Positions 1 to 6,777 of a stretch of 17,192 nucleotides of DNA are shown here, in pieces (the first letter of the stretch is position 1; the number at the start of each line of letters is the position of its first letter). The position numbers were made by a program, and so were the translations under genes. This DNA comes from JABCPE02 sp963509715 (GTDB lineage Bacteria; Bacteroidota; Bacteroidia; Flavobacteriales; Weeksellaceae), in contig CAUPCB010000033.1 of assembly GCA_963509715.1 (NCBI GenBank), positions 1 through 17,192 of the forward strand, read 5' to 3'. Below the pieces are notes generated by a model, which had not been told where the DNA came from, did not search any database, and was given only the letters and a program-made list of their open reading frames with translations.

Positions 1-598
1 TGTGAGAGAAGACATTACGGATGTGTTTCTTACCCACCTGCATTTTGACCACTGCGGCGGAGCTGTGGAATGGAATGACAGCCGCACAGGATGCCAGCCA
101 GCCTTCAAAAATGCTGAATTTTGGACTAATAAAAACCACTGGGAATGGGCAACAAATCCCAATCCTCGCGAAAAACCAAGTTTCCTGAAAGAAAATATTT
201 TCCCACTAGAAGAAAGTGGTCAGCTTAGATTTTTAGACCTGCCTAAAACTGGGAATTACGGCTTTGCTCCAGACCTGAAAATGGATGTGATTTTCGTAGA
301 TGGACACACTGAAAAACAGATGCTTCCTGTACTAAAATACCAAGACAAAACCATCATCTACGCGGCGGATTTAGTGCCTACGGCAGGGCATGTTCCGCTT
401 ATCTATGTTCCAAGTTATGATGTCCGTCCGCTGATAACTTTGGAGGAAAAAGAAAAATTCCTAAAACAATGCGTGGATAATGAATATCTGCTGTTTTTCG
501 AGCATGATGCAGTGAATGAACTTGCATCACTTAAAATGACCGAAAAAGGAGTCCGCATCGATGAGACTTTCAGCTTTAATGATGTTTTTGGATATTAG
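1..598 (+). CDS. Metallo-beta-lactamase fold hydrolase, lactonase-like (5' end cut off)
   Basis: The C-terminal part (about 198 residues) of an MBL-fold metal-dependent hydrolase; the N-terminus lies left of the window, so the GTG at base 2 is an internal valine codon rather than a start. Visible zinc-binding residues are the THLHFDH motif (H12, H14, D16 and H17 counted from base 2), H102 in VDGHTE, D123 in YAADLVP and H168 in FFEHD, which is a complete set for a dinuclear centre. The spacing and the HLHFDH form resemble the AHL-lactonase/AttM-like branch rather than true beta-lactamases. No lipobox or membrane segment is visible in this part. The YcxB-like gene follows after 5 nt, so the two are probably cotranscribed. 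The substrate cannot be told; a lactone or another small ester is likely. Confidence 0.85.
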   Translation, partial: VREDITDVFLTHLHFDHCGGAVEWNDSRTGCQPAFKNAEFWTNKNHWEWATNPNPREKPSFLKENIFPLEESGQLRFLDLPKTGNYGFAPDLKMDVIFVDGHTEKQMLPVLKYQDKTIIYAADLVPTAGHVPLIYVPSYDVRPLITLEEKEKFLKQCVDNEYLLFFEHDAVNELASLKMTEKGVRIDETFSFNDVFGY

Positions 599-603
599 GA
601 AAA

Positions 604-1149
604 ATGAAACTCAATTATCAGCTTACAGAAGAGGATTATCTGCAATTTTGCTTATTTGCGGCAAGTCAAAATTTGACTTTGAGAGATGCTAAAAGAAGAA
701 CATTATTTCTATTGATTTTAATTTTTTCTTTAGGTTCTGTTTGGATATATTTTAGACTCCGTTCTCTGTTTTTCATTACTTTTTCTGTCACAGGAATATT
801 GTATTGTATTTTTTATTATTTCCATGGATACAGAAGCGTTTTTAAGAGGGCGTATAAAAAGAATGTCAAGCGTCTTTTCAAAGAAAAAATAGGAATGGAA
901 TTTAGCGTTGTTTCTGATAATGAACTAATTACAATTTTATCTAACCAGACAAAATTAGAAATCAACCTCGCCAATGTAGATTTCATAGAGGAAATAGCAG
1001 ATTATTATTTCATTAAACTAAAAACTTCCGATAGAATTATCATTCCAAAAAGAATTTTTGAAAATGGTACAAATTCTGAAGCTTCATTGAGAAACTTTGC
1101 AAAACAGAACAATATCACTATAAAACAACTATTAGATTGGAAATTTTAA
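604..1149 (+). CDS. YcxB-like membrane protein
   Basis: A 181-residue protein with a short N-terminal cytosolic stretch, two closely spaced hydrophobic helices (about residues 33-50 and 53-72) and a soluble C-terminal domain of about 105 residues. The order (two helices, a basic linker with YRSVFKRAYKKNVKR, then a beta-rich tail with a YYFIKLK...IIIPKR pattern near residues 134-149) is typical of the YcxB-like family found in Firmicutes and Bacteroidota. The molecular function of that family is not known. It starts 5 nt after the MBL gene and ends 36 nt before coaE, with no promoter or terminator visible between, so it is probably in the same transcript. The family call is by overall pattern only. 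Confidence 0.75.
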   Translation: MKLNYQLTEEDYLQFCLFAASQNLTLRDAKRRTLFLLILIFSLGSVWIYFRLRSLFFITFSVTGILYCIFYYFHGYRSVFKRAYKKNVKRLFKEKIGMEFSVVSDNELITILSNQTKLEINLANVDFIEEIADYYFIKLKTSDRIIIPKRIFENGTNSEASLRNFAKQNNITIKQLLDWKF

Positions 1150-1185
1150 TGAGTTTTACTTCATAATTATCATTAAAACTAAAAA

Positions 1186-1779
1186 ATGAGCCAAAAAACG
1201 AAAATCATAGGACTCACAGGCGGCATAGGCTCTGGAAAGACCACTGCAGCGAAGTTTTTGGAGAAATTGGGTTTTCCTGTTTATTATTCTGACATCAGAG
1301 CAAAAGAAATCGTAAATAACGATAAAACTCTGAAAAAGAACATTATAGAACTTTTAGGAAGGGAGGCGTATGATGCTGAGGGAAACTACAACAGAAAATG
1401 GGTAGCAGAGCAGATTTTCAATAATGATAAAAAAAGACAAGCGCTAAACTCCATCATCCATCCCGCTGTAAAAGAGGACTTTGAGAGATGGACAGCCGCC
1501 CAGCAGAAAAAAATAGCTTTCAAGGAAACGGCTCTTTTATTTGAACTGAATTTGGATAAAGAATGCTACAAATCCCTGCTCATAACCGCTGATGAAAATA
1601 CCAGAATAAAAAGAGTGATGCAGAGAGACAAAAAAACCGAAAGCGAAATAAAAAAAATAATAGAAAAACAAATGTCCGAATCCGAAAAACAAAAACGAGC
1701 TGATTTTGTGGTTTTTAATAATGGAAATGAAGAGGATTTAAAGGCTGATTTAGAAAAAATTTTAGAAAAATTAAATTAA
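1186..1779 (+). CDS. coaE: Dephospho-CoA kinase
   Basis: A 197-residue cytosolic P-loop kinase that catalyses the last step of coenzyme A synthesis, phosphorylating the 3'-hydroxyl of dephospho-CoA with ATP. The N-terminus KIIGLTGGIGSGKTTAAKF holds the Walker A motif (residues 12-19), followed by the family's conserved region around VYYSDIRAKEIV, the SIIHPAVKEDFERW motif in the middle (CoA domain) and a C-terminal RVMQRDKKTESEI lid region. Length is normal for CoaE (about 195-205 residues). The ATG at 1186 sits directly before the family's usual N-terminus. The thioesterase gene starts 5 nt after its stop, so synthesis of CoA and hydrolysis of acyl-CoA are probably expressed together. Confidence 0.95.
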   Translation: MSQKTKIIGLTGGIGSGKTTAAKFLEKLGFPVYYSDIRAKEIVNNDKTLKKNIIELLGREAYDAEGNYNRKWVAEQIFNNDKKRQALNSIIHPAVKEDFERWTAAQQKKIAFKETALLFELNLDKECYKSLLITADENTRIKRVMQRDKKTESEIKKIIEKQMSESEKQKRADFVVFNNGNEEDLKADLEKILEKLN

Positions 1780-1784
1780 AAAAA

Positions 1785-2177
1785 ATGAATTATCATACAA
1801 GAAAATGGGTAAAACCAGAGGATTTGAACCCAAATCACTCACTTTTTGGAGGAAGACTTTTAGAATGGATAGATGAAGAGGCTGCTCTATACGCCATCAT
1901 GCAGCTGGAAAACCCGAGAGTAGTCACCAAATCAATGTCCGAAATCAACTTCGTGAGTTCGGCTAAACAAGGAGATATCATAGAAATAGGCATCCAAGCT
2001 ATAAAATTCGGGAACAGCTCACTGACTTTGTCTTGTAAAGTGAGAAATACCATGACCTGCCAAACCATCATTACCATTGACAAAATAGTCATGGTCGCTC
2101 TGGACGAAAAAGGACACCCAACACGCCACGGAAAAACCCAAGAAAACAATGATGAAAAATGCAATGTGAATTTTTAG
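1785..2177 (+). CDS. Hotdog-fold acyl-CoA thioesterase
   Basis: A 130-residue single hotdog-domain protein of the YciA/BFIT type, expected to hydrolyse acyl-CoA thioesters to free fatty acid and CoA. The N-terminal part shows the family pattern: N17-H18 before the central helix, a GG pair at 22-23 and LLEWIDEEAA with D30 in the place of the catalytic acid. The strand pattern VTKSMSEINFVSSAKQGDII (residues 47-66) matches the substrate-tunnel region of acyl-CoA hydrolases. It lies 5 nt after coaE. The C-terminal tail (from about residue 113) is short and basic and contains no second domain. Chain-length preference cannot be read from sequence. Confidence 0.88.
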   Translation: MNYHTRKWVKPEDLNPNHSLFGGRLLEWIDEEAALYAIMQLENPRVVTKSMSEINFVSSAKQGDIIEIGIQAIKFGNSSLTLSCKVRNTMTCQTIITIDKIVMVALDEKGHPTRHGKTQENNDEKCNVNF

Positions 2178-2231
2178 TTCATGGCATAGTTTTAGATTCG
2201 AAAACCTTTAAATACAATAAATTACTTAATT

Positions 2232-2480
2232 ATGAAAAACTTAGTTACATTACTGCTTTTGGTGTTTAGTTTCACTCTGGGAACAGCACAAAGCAAAGCT
2301 TCGCACAGTCAAGGAGTAAAGAAAGAAACCAAAAAGAAACACCATTCCAAACAAAAAAATACCTACTCCCATTCTTCACAAAAACTAAAAAAAGATGGGA
2401 CGCCTGACAGAAGATACAAAGCCAATAAAAAACTGAAAAAAGACGGAACACCTGATAAAAGGTATAAAGAAAATAAGTAA
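2232..2480 (+). CDS. Small exported basic protein with a 16-residue tandem repeat
   Basis: An 82-residue protein that I do not recognise functionally. Residues 1-20 form a signal peptide (LVTLLLLVFSFTLGTAQ, cleavage after AQ). The mature part is very rich in Lys, His, Ser and Asn (KKETKKKHHSKQK) and ends in two adjacent 16-residue units at residues 51-66 and 67-82, each built on KLKKDGTPD-[RK]-RYK-x-NK, with only two differing positions. Similar LKKDGTPDxRYK units recur in small proteins of other flavobacteria (from memory, unchecked). The ATG at 2232 is the only one placed before the signal peptide. It follows the thioesterase after 54 nt, with no clear -7 element of its own. Its stop codon lies inside the terminator stem. 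An outer-membrane, nucleic-acid or polyanion-binding role is possible but unsupported. Confidence 0.82.
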   Translation: MKNLVTLLLLVFSFTLGTAQSKASHSQGVKKETKKKHHSKQKNTYSHSSQKLKKDGTPDRRYKANKKLKKDGTPDKRYKENK

Positions 2481-2505
2481 GTTGTCTCAGACAGCTTACT
2501 TTTTT
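2475..2505 (+). terminator. Rho-independent terminator overlapping the stop codon
   Basis: The arms AAGTAAGTTGTC (2475-2486) and GACAGCTTACTT (2490-2501) pair over 12 positions, one of them a G-U wobble, around a TCA loop, followed by a T run. The first arm includes the last sense codon and the TAA stop of the small repeat protein, so hairpin and stop share bases. It closes the left-hand plus-strand gene row. Confidence 0.9.
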
Positions 2506-2526
2506 GTACAATAATTATGTTTGAGA

Positions 2527-2557
2527 TTGTTTAGCGTAGTTATATTTTTTATCTTTG
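2527..2557 (+). promoter_or_regulatory. Bacteroidota-type promoter for the yjdM/yceI pair
   Basis: A full TAnnTTTG element, TATCTTTG, lies at 2550-2557 with a TTG at 2527-2529, 20 nt upstream. This is the usual spacing for the primary sigma factor in Bacteroidota. It stands right after a terminator and 28 nt before the next start codon. Confidence 0.75.
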
Positions 2558-2585
2558 CAGTCAATTTTTAAAACGAATAAATATA

Positions 2586-2924
2586 ATGAGTGATACTATT
2601 ATCTGCCCTGCTTGTGGTTCTGAATTTACTTATGAAAATGGTGATTTGATGGCATGTTCTCAGTGCTTTCATGAATGGAACCCAGCAGAAGAATCCGCTA
2701 ATAGTGGTGATAAAATCCTAGATGCCAATGGAAATGAACTCCAAAATGGCGACACTGTAGTGATTGTAAAAGACCTTCCTGTGAAAGGTGCTCCTAAACC
2801 TATAAAAGCTGGAACGAAAGTAAAAAATATCCGTTTAAATTTTGACAGCGACCACAATATCGACTGCAAAATAGATGGTTTTGGGGCAATGGGACTAAAA
2901 TCTGAATTTGTGAAGAAGGCATAA
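2586..2924 (+). CDS. yjdM: Zinc-ribbon protein of the YjdM/PhnA family
   Basis: A 112-residue cytosolic protein. The N-terminus carries a four-cysteine zinc ribbon: C7-x2-C10 (ICPACG) and C24-x2-C27 (ACSQCF). The C-terminal half, from about residue 43 (ILDANGNELQNGDTVVIVKD), is the small beta-barrel domain of the PhnA/YjdM family, ending with the typical GFGAMGLKSEFVKKA. Length matches E. coli YjdM (about 111). The family was named after an alkylphosphonate gene cluster, but YjdM does not itself have an established phosphonate-degrading activity, and the role here is unknown. The YceI-like lipoprotein gene starts one base after its stop, so the two are cotranscribed from the promoter at 2527-2557. 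Confidence 0.9.
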   Translation: MSDTIICPACGSEFTYENGDLMACSQCFHEWNPAEESANSGDKILDANGNELQNGDTVVIVKDLPVKGAPKPIKAGTKVKNIRLNFDSDHNIDCKIDGFGAMGLKSEFVKKA

Positions 2925-2925
2925 A

Positions 2926-3579
2926 ATGAAAAAATATTTAGTTTACTTTCTATGCATCGCCTTGGTGGGAATCACTGTTTCTTGTAAAAAGGAAAAAGAA
3001 ACGGTAAAAAACGAGCCTGTAAAAGAGGAGTCAGTAGCTGATTCTCAAACCTTTACAATAAATAAAGAACAAAGTAACATCGATTGGAAAGGTTACAAAA
3101 TCTTTAAATCCGAGAGCACGAGCCACTTTGGGACGATGGATTTTTCGGAAGGAGATATCAATGTAAAAGACGGAAAATTGGTTTCTGGAAAATTGGTAAT
3201 TGATACCAAATCCATCACAACCACAGATATAGAGGATAAAGAACTCGCTGCAAAGCTTGACAATCATCTGAAAAACTCCGATTTCTTTGATGTAGAGCAG
3301 TTCCCTACGGCTACATTTGAAATCACAAAAGTAACTCCCTCAGAACATGGAGATTACAACTCCGTTATTGAAGGAAATTTGACAATAAAAGGAATTACAA
3401 AGGCTGTGAGTTTTAACGCCAATGTAAAAGTTGATACCGAGCAGGTCAGCATATACACTGAGCCTACGGATATAGACAGAACGGAATTCGGAGTGAAATT
3501 CCAGTTGCCAGTGAAAGACGGCATTATAAAAAATGAATTCACTCTACAAGTTGCTATAAAAGCTTTCAATAAAAAATAA
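2926..3579 (+). CDS. YceI-like periplasmic lipoprotein
   Basis: A 217-residue lipoprotein. Residues 1-19 are a signal sequence and C20 is the lipidation site (GITVSC), followed by a charged linker to about residue 40. The rest is a YceI-like lipocalin-type barrel: the start FTINKEQSNIDWKGYK, the middle repeat of DFSEGDINVKDGKLVSGKLV, the NHLKNSDFFDVEQFPTATFE motif (about residues 113-132) and a C-terminal GVKFQLPVKDGIIKNEFTL strand region. Known YceI-fold proteins bind long isoprenoid-type or amphiphilic lipids in the periplasm; the ligand here is unknown. It is the second gene of the yjdM transcript, and a clear terminator follows 30 nt after its stop. Confidence 0.92.
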   Translation: MKKYLVYFLCIALVGITVSCKKEKETVKNEPVKEESVADSQTFTINKEQSNIDWKGYKIFKSESTSHFGTMDFSEGDINVKDGKLVSGKLVIDTKSITTTDIEDKELAAKLDNHLKNSDFFDVEQFPTATFEITKVTPSEHGDYNSVIEGNLTIKGITKAVSFNANVKVDTEQVSIYTEPTDIDRTEFGVKFQLPVKDGIIKNEFTLQVAIKAFNKK

Positions 3580-3609
3580 TTTTTTCATTTTTTTAATTTT
3601 ATATGTTAG

Positions 3610-3636
3610 CCTGTCTATATTATTAGACAGGTTTTT
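3610..3636 (+). terminator. Rho-independent terminator after the YceI-like gene
   Basis: Arms CCTGTCTA (3610-3617) and TAGACAGG (3624-3631) form a perfect 8-bp stem with a 6-nt loop, followed by five T. It separates the yjdM/yceI transcript from pheS. Confidence 0.88.
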
Positions 3637-3639
3637 ATT

Positions 3640-3670
3640 TTGTTTAAAAACTAAAAAAATTGTAATTTTG
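3640..3670 (+). promoter_or_regulatory. Bacteroidota-type promoter for pheS
   Basis: TAATTTTG at 3663-3670 fits TAnnTTTG, with TTG at 3640-3642, 20 nt upstream. It lies directly after the preceding terminator and 23 nt before the pheS start codon. No tRNA-like or leader-peptide attenuator can fit in that space. Confidence 0.72.
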
Positions 3671-3693
3671 TCGACCTAAATAAAAAACAGAAA

Positions 3694-4707
3694 ATGCTAA
3701 CAAAAATAGATGAACTTTTAAATGAAGTCCAAAAATTTCATTCTCAGAAAAAGGAAGAAATTGAACAATTCAGAATCAAATTCAATGGAAAAAAAGGGAT
3801 TTTGAATGATTTATTTGAACAGTTCAAATCTGTATCCAACGACCAAAAAAAAGAATATGGTCAGAAAATAAACTTACTGAAACAAAGCATCTCTGCTAAA
3901 CTAGAAGAGCTGACACAGAGCAGTTCTTCACAAAATGTAGCTGCCGAAAAGGAAGACCTTACCAGACCTGGATTTCCTTTAGAATTAGGGTCTAGACACC
4001 CTATCAATTTGGTAAAAAACAGAATCACAGATATTTTTAAATCTATCGGTTTTGCAGTGGCTGACGGACCAGAGATAGAAGATGACTGGCATAACTTCAC
4101 CGCGCTGAACTTACCTGAATATCACCCAGCAAGAGATATGCAGGATACTTTTTTCATCGAGACTAATCCTGATGTTCTGCTAAGAACCCACACTTCTTCT
4201 GTTCAAATCAGATACATGGAGCAAAATGAACCGCCTATCCGTATCCTTTCGCCTGGGCGAGTTTTCAGAAATGAAGCTGTTTCTTCTCGTTCTCATTGTA
4301 TTTTCCACCAGATAGAGGGACTTTATATCGATGAAAATGTGAGTTTTGCGGACTTGAAACAAACCATTCAGTTTTTCACTACGGAACTTTTCGGAAAGTC
4401 AAAAATCAGAATGCGTCCTTCTTATTTCCCTTTCACAGAGCCAAGTGCAGAAGTGGATGTATACTGGGGGCTAAATTCCGAAACGGATTATAGAATCACG
4501 AAAGGAACAGGCTGGCTGGAAATCATGGGCTGTGGTATGGTAGACCCTGCCGTTCTTAAAAATGTGAATATAGACCCTGACAAATACAGCGGATATGCTT
4601 TCGGTATGGGAATAGAGCGAATCGTAATGCTTCTTTACCAAATGTCAGATATTCGTATGTTCTTTGAGAACGATATCAGAACTTTGGAACAATTTAAATC
4701 TCTATAA
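3694..4707 (+). CDS. pheS: Phenylalanine--tRNA ligase alpha subunit
   Basis: A 337-residue class II aminoacyl-tRNA synthetase subunit that, with PheT, charges tRNA-Phe in the cytosol as an alpha2-beta2 enzyme. Residues 1-90 are the N-terminal coiled-coil tRNA-binding arm, containing FRIKFNGKKGILNDLF (the conserved KG...L pattern). The catalytic core follows: HPARDMQDTFF, then motif 2 around RVFRNEAVSSRSHCIFHQIEG, FPFTEPSAEVDVYW, and motif 3 GMGIERIVML at about 304-313. Length is normal. The gene stands alone with its own promoter and terminator; pheT is not in the window, as is common in flavobacteria. Confidence 0.97.
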   Translation: MLTKIDELLNEVQKFHSQKKEEIEQFRIKFNGKKGILNDLFEQFKSVSNDQKKEYGQKINLLKQSISAKLEELTQSSSSQNVAAEKEDLTRPGFPLELGSRHPINLVKNRITDIFKSIGFAVADGPEIEDDWHNFTALNLPEYHPARDMQDTFFIETNPDVLLRTHTSSVQIRYMEQNEPPIRILSPGRVFRNEAVSSRSHCIFHQIEGLYIDENVSFADLKQTIQFFTTELFGKSKIRMRPSYFPFTEPSAEVDVYWGLNSETDYRITKGTGWLEIMGCGMVDPAVLKNVNIDPDKYSGYAFGMGIERIVMLLYQMSDIRMFFENDIRTLEQFKSL

Positions 4708-4712
4708 AAAAG

Positions 4713-4741
4713 AAAGTCAGGACAAAAATCCTGACTTTTTT
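4713..4741. terminator. Bidirectional terminator between pheS and deoC
   Basis: AAAGTCAGGA (4713-4722) and TCCTGACTTT (4729-4738) form a perfect 10-bp stem with a CAAAAA loop. A T run follows on the plus strand, and an A-rich flank gives a T-rich tail on the minus strand, so it can serve both converging genes. Confidence 0.88.
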
Positions 4742-4745
4742 ATTT

Positions 4746-5489
4746 TTAGTATCCAGAGCTGCTCTGCTCCTTCCCTATCAATGCCAATGCGGAGGATGTT
4801 CCTATTCGTTTCACTCCCATTTTTATCATTTCTTCGGCTTCTTCTTTGGTTCTGATTCCGCCTGCGGCTTTTACTGGCAGTACATCTGCATTGTCCAGCA
4901 TGATTTTTATGCCTTCTTTGGTCGCACCGTTTGGCTTTCCATCCTGAGTTTCATAAAAACCTGTAGAGGATTTGATGAAAATATTAGAAAGCTGTTCCTT
5001 CGTAAAGCTGATAGTCGCCCATTTTACGATATTTTTAGTAATAGATGCTATCTGCTCATCGGTCAAAGCTGCTATTTCTATAATCCATTTTGCTACTTTA
5101 TTGTTTTTCATACAAAGCTCTGTGCATCGTAGAAATTCAAATTTAAGTGCTTCCAAGCTTCCCTTTTTAAAGGCTTCATAGTTGATTACAAAATCCAGCT
5201 CATCTGCTCCATCATCTATCGCCTGCTGTGCTTCTTTTAGTTTTTCGTACACAGGAGCTGTCCCTTCGTGAAAACCTATCACTGTTCCCACTTTCACAGC
5301 AGGATTTTTTTCACTCAAAAACTGCTTAATCTGTTTCACATACTGCGGACGAATCATCACCGCAAACAGCCCATTATCCGCCGCTTCCTGAGCCAAATCA
5401 TATACCTTTTTCAATGTCTCTTCCTCAGAAAGTCCTGACTGAGCAGGAGTTTTGAGGTAAGTTGAATCTAAATAATTTCTTGTTTCCAT
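4746..5489 (-). CDS. deoC: Deoxyribose-phosphate aldolase
   Basis: A 247-residue cytosolic class I aldolase that splits 2-deoxyribose-5-phosphate into glyceraldehyde-3-phosphate and acetaldehyde in deoxynucleoside breakdown. A TIM barrel is expected. The Schiff-base lysine is K173 in IKSSTGF, the second active-site lysine is K207 in VKAAGGIRT, and the proton-relay aspartate is D99 in DELDFVINY. The barrel phosphate-binding end is GTSSAL near the C-terminus. The ATG at 5489 gives METRNYLDSTYLK, which matches the family's start (the YLDSTYLK pattern). It does not belong to the DUF4268 transcript upstream: a good promoter lies only a few bases before its start codon, which suggests a very short or absent leader. 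No other deo gene is nearby. Confidence 0.95.
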   Translation of the reverse strand: METRNYLDSTYLKTPAQSGLSEEETLKKVYDLAQEAADNGLFAVMIRPQYVKQIKQFLSEKNPAVKVGTVIGFHEGTAPVYEKLKEAQQAIDDGADELDFVINYEAFKKGSLEALKFEFLRCTELCMKNNKVAKWIIEIAALTDEQIASITKNIVKWATISFTKEQLSNIFIKSSTGFYETQDGKPNGATKEGIKIMLDNADVLPVKAAGGIRTKEEAEEMIKMGVKRIGTSSALALIGKEQSSSGY

Positions 5490-5493
5490 AGCC

Positions 5494-5526
5494 CAAAAGT
5501 ATAACTTTTATTAGATTAGTTTCAAA
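5494..5526 (-). promoter_or_regulatory. Promoter of deoC, nearly touching the start codon
   Basis: Read on the minus strand, TACTTTTG (5501-5494) fits TAnnTTTG and a TTTG (5526-5523) lies 21 nt upstream. Only four bases separate the -7 element from the ATG at 5489, so transcription should begin at or within a few bases of the start codon. Confidence 0.6.
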
Positions 5527-5553
5527 AAAATTAAAATGAGATAAATCATAAAT

Positions 5554-5979
5554 CTATTCCTCTTTGAAAAAATCCTGATATTCCTGCCAAAATTCTTCGA
5601 GTTTCTGCATTTTTTCGGAGAGAAACTCCATCGTTTCCTGCCATGTATTCCTGTTGTGAATGCAGACTCCTTGTTTTTCGACAAATACACAGGATACCTC
5701 CTTTCCGTTTTCAAGCTCGAAAGAATCCGAATAAACTGCATCTTCCCAATATTCCTCAAAGATGCCCTCCATAGACTGCATCTTCTCAAAATACTTCACT
5801 CTATGGTCTAAATTCCCATCTATCTCCACCAAAACCATTGCTTTTTTGGTGTCAAAATAGAATTTGAAACTAAAACCCTTTATTTTGGTATTATACAATG
5901 TCCATTTTCGCGGAAAAGACTTCCCAAAAGATGTCCAAAACTCCTGCCGCAGCCGCTGTGATTCTTCTTTACTAAACAC
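5554..5979 (-). CDS. DUF4268 domain protein
   Basis: A 141-residue soluble protein rich in aromatic and charged residues, with no signal peptide or membrane segment. The single domain covers nearly the whole chain: an N-terminal helix EESQRLRQEFWTSFGKSF, a beta-rich core with FSFKFYFDTKKAMVLVEID, and a C-terminal helical part ETMEFLSEKMQKLEEFWQEY. This fits DUF4268, a family without an assigned function that is found alone in Bacteroidota and fused to other domains elsewhere. It starts 26 nt after the TIGR02757 gene and is probably the last gene of the rnz row. No terminator is visible between it and the deoC promoter. Confidence 0.8.
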   Translation of the reverse strand: MFSKEESQRLRQEFWTSFGKSFPRKWTLYNTKIKGFSFKFYFDTKKAMVLVEIDGNLDHRVKYFEKMQSMEGIFEEYWEDAVYSDSFELENGKEVSCVFVEKQGVCIHNRNTWQETMEFLSEKMQKLEEFWQEYQDFFKEE

Positions 5980-6005
5980 TATAAAAAATTAAATTTTACT
6001 TATTT

Positions 6006-6767
6006 CTAAAAATTCTCAAAAACTCCCAGACCAAACAATGCAAAATCATACTTTGCAGGGTCTTTTTCATCCATTTTTCTCAGCTGAAAGTCAAGTTCTT
6101 CCACCGTTTTCCAGTCGTTCTGAGTTCTCTGTATCAGCTCTAGTTTCCGCGAAATATTCCCCACATGAACATCCAGCGGAACGGACAAGTATTCCTGCCC
6201 GATATTTTCCCAAATTCCCAAATCCACACCTTTATTATCCTTCCGCACCATCCAGCGAAGATACATCATCAGCCTTTTCGCGGCGGAATTTTTATAAGTG
6301 GAACTGATATGTTTTTGGCTTCGGTGCTGAAAATCATTCTCAAAAAAAGCATTTCTAAAACGCTCCAAAGCATGATAAAAATTGGTCTCGCCTTCTTTTA
6401 ATAAAAATAAATTTTCTAAACTTTCGTTCTTTGTATAAATCTTTTGCAGAGCGGACAGAAAAAACCTAAAATCCTCCAAAGAAAATGTCCTGTGAATGGC
6501 TTTATTCTCCATTTTTTCAAAATCTTTTTCTTTGAAATTCATCACAAAATCATACGGCGAATTGCCCATCATCATGAGCATTTTTTCTGCACTTTTAATG
6601 ATGGATTTTCGGTTTCCCCAAGCGATAATTGCCGTTAAAAAACCTATAATCTCTATATCCTGTTTCAGCTCGAAACGATGCAGCATCTGAATAGGGTCTC
6701 CCAGCACGAAATCAGGATGATTATACTGCTCGGCTTTTTCGTCCAAAAAAGATTTTAAATCATTCAT
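6006..6767 (-). CDS. TIGR02757 family protein of unknown function
   Basis: A 253-residue cytosolic protein. The family (TIGR02757, also DUF2400) is recognised by GDPIQMLHRFELKQDIEI near the N-terminus, a GNRKSIIKSAEKML segment, and the conserved C-terminal RLMMYLRWMVRKD...GVDLGIW followed by VPLDVHVGNISRKL. The arrangement of helices and the VDVHV-like motif recall helix-hairpin-helix glycosylase-type folds, but no catalytic activity is established. I chose the ATG at 6767 (MNDLKSFLDEK) rather than an in-frame TTG at 6776, because the ATG gives the family's usual beginning. The gap to the phospholipase gene upstream is 10 nt, and the DUF4268 gene follows after 26 nt. Confidence 0.9.
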   Translation of the reverse strand: MNDLKSFLDEKAEQYNHPDFVLGDPIQMLHRFELKQDIEIIGFLTAIIAWGNRKSIIKSAEKMLMMMGNSPYDFVMNFKEKDFEKMENKAIHRTFSLEDFRFFLSALQKIYTKNESLENLFLLKEGETNFYHALERFRNAFFENDFQHRSQKHISSTYKNSAAKRLMMYLRWMVRKDNKGVDLGIWENIGQEYLSVPLDVHVGNISRKLELIQRTQNDWKTVEELDFQLRKMDEKDPAKYDFALFGLGVFENF

Positions 6768-6777
6768 TATATACAAG

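Noticed and set aside
1150..1185. A Fur-box-like stretch before coaE (ATAATTATCATTA)
   Set aside because: Only partial symmetry in AT-rich DNA, no promoter next to it, and coaE is not an expected iron-regulated gene.
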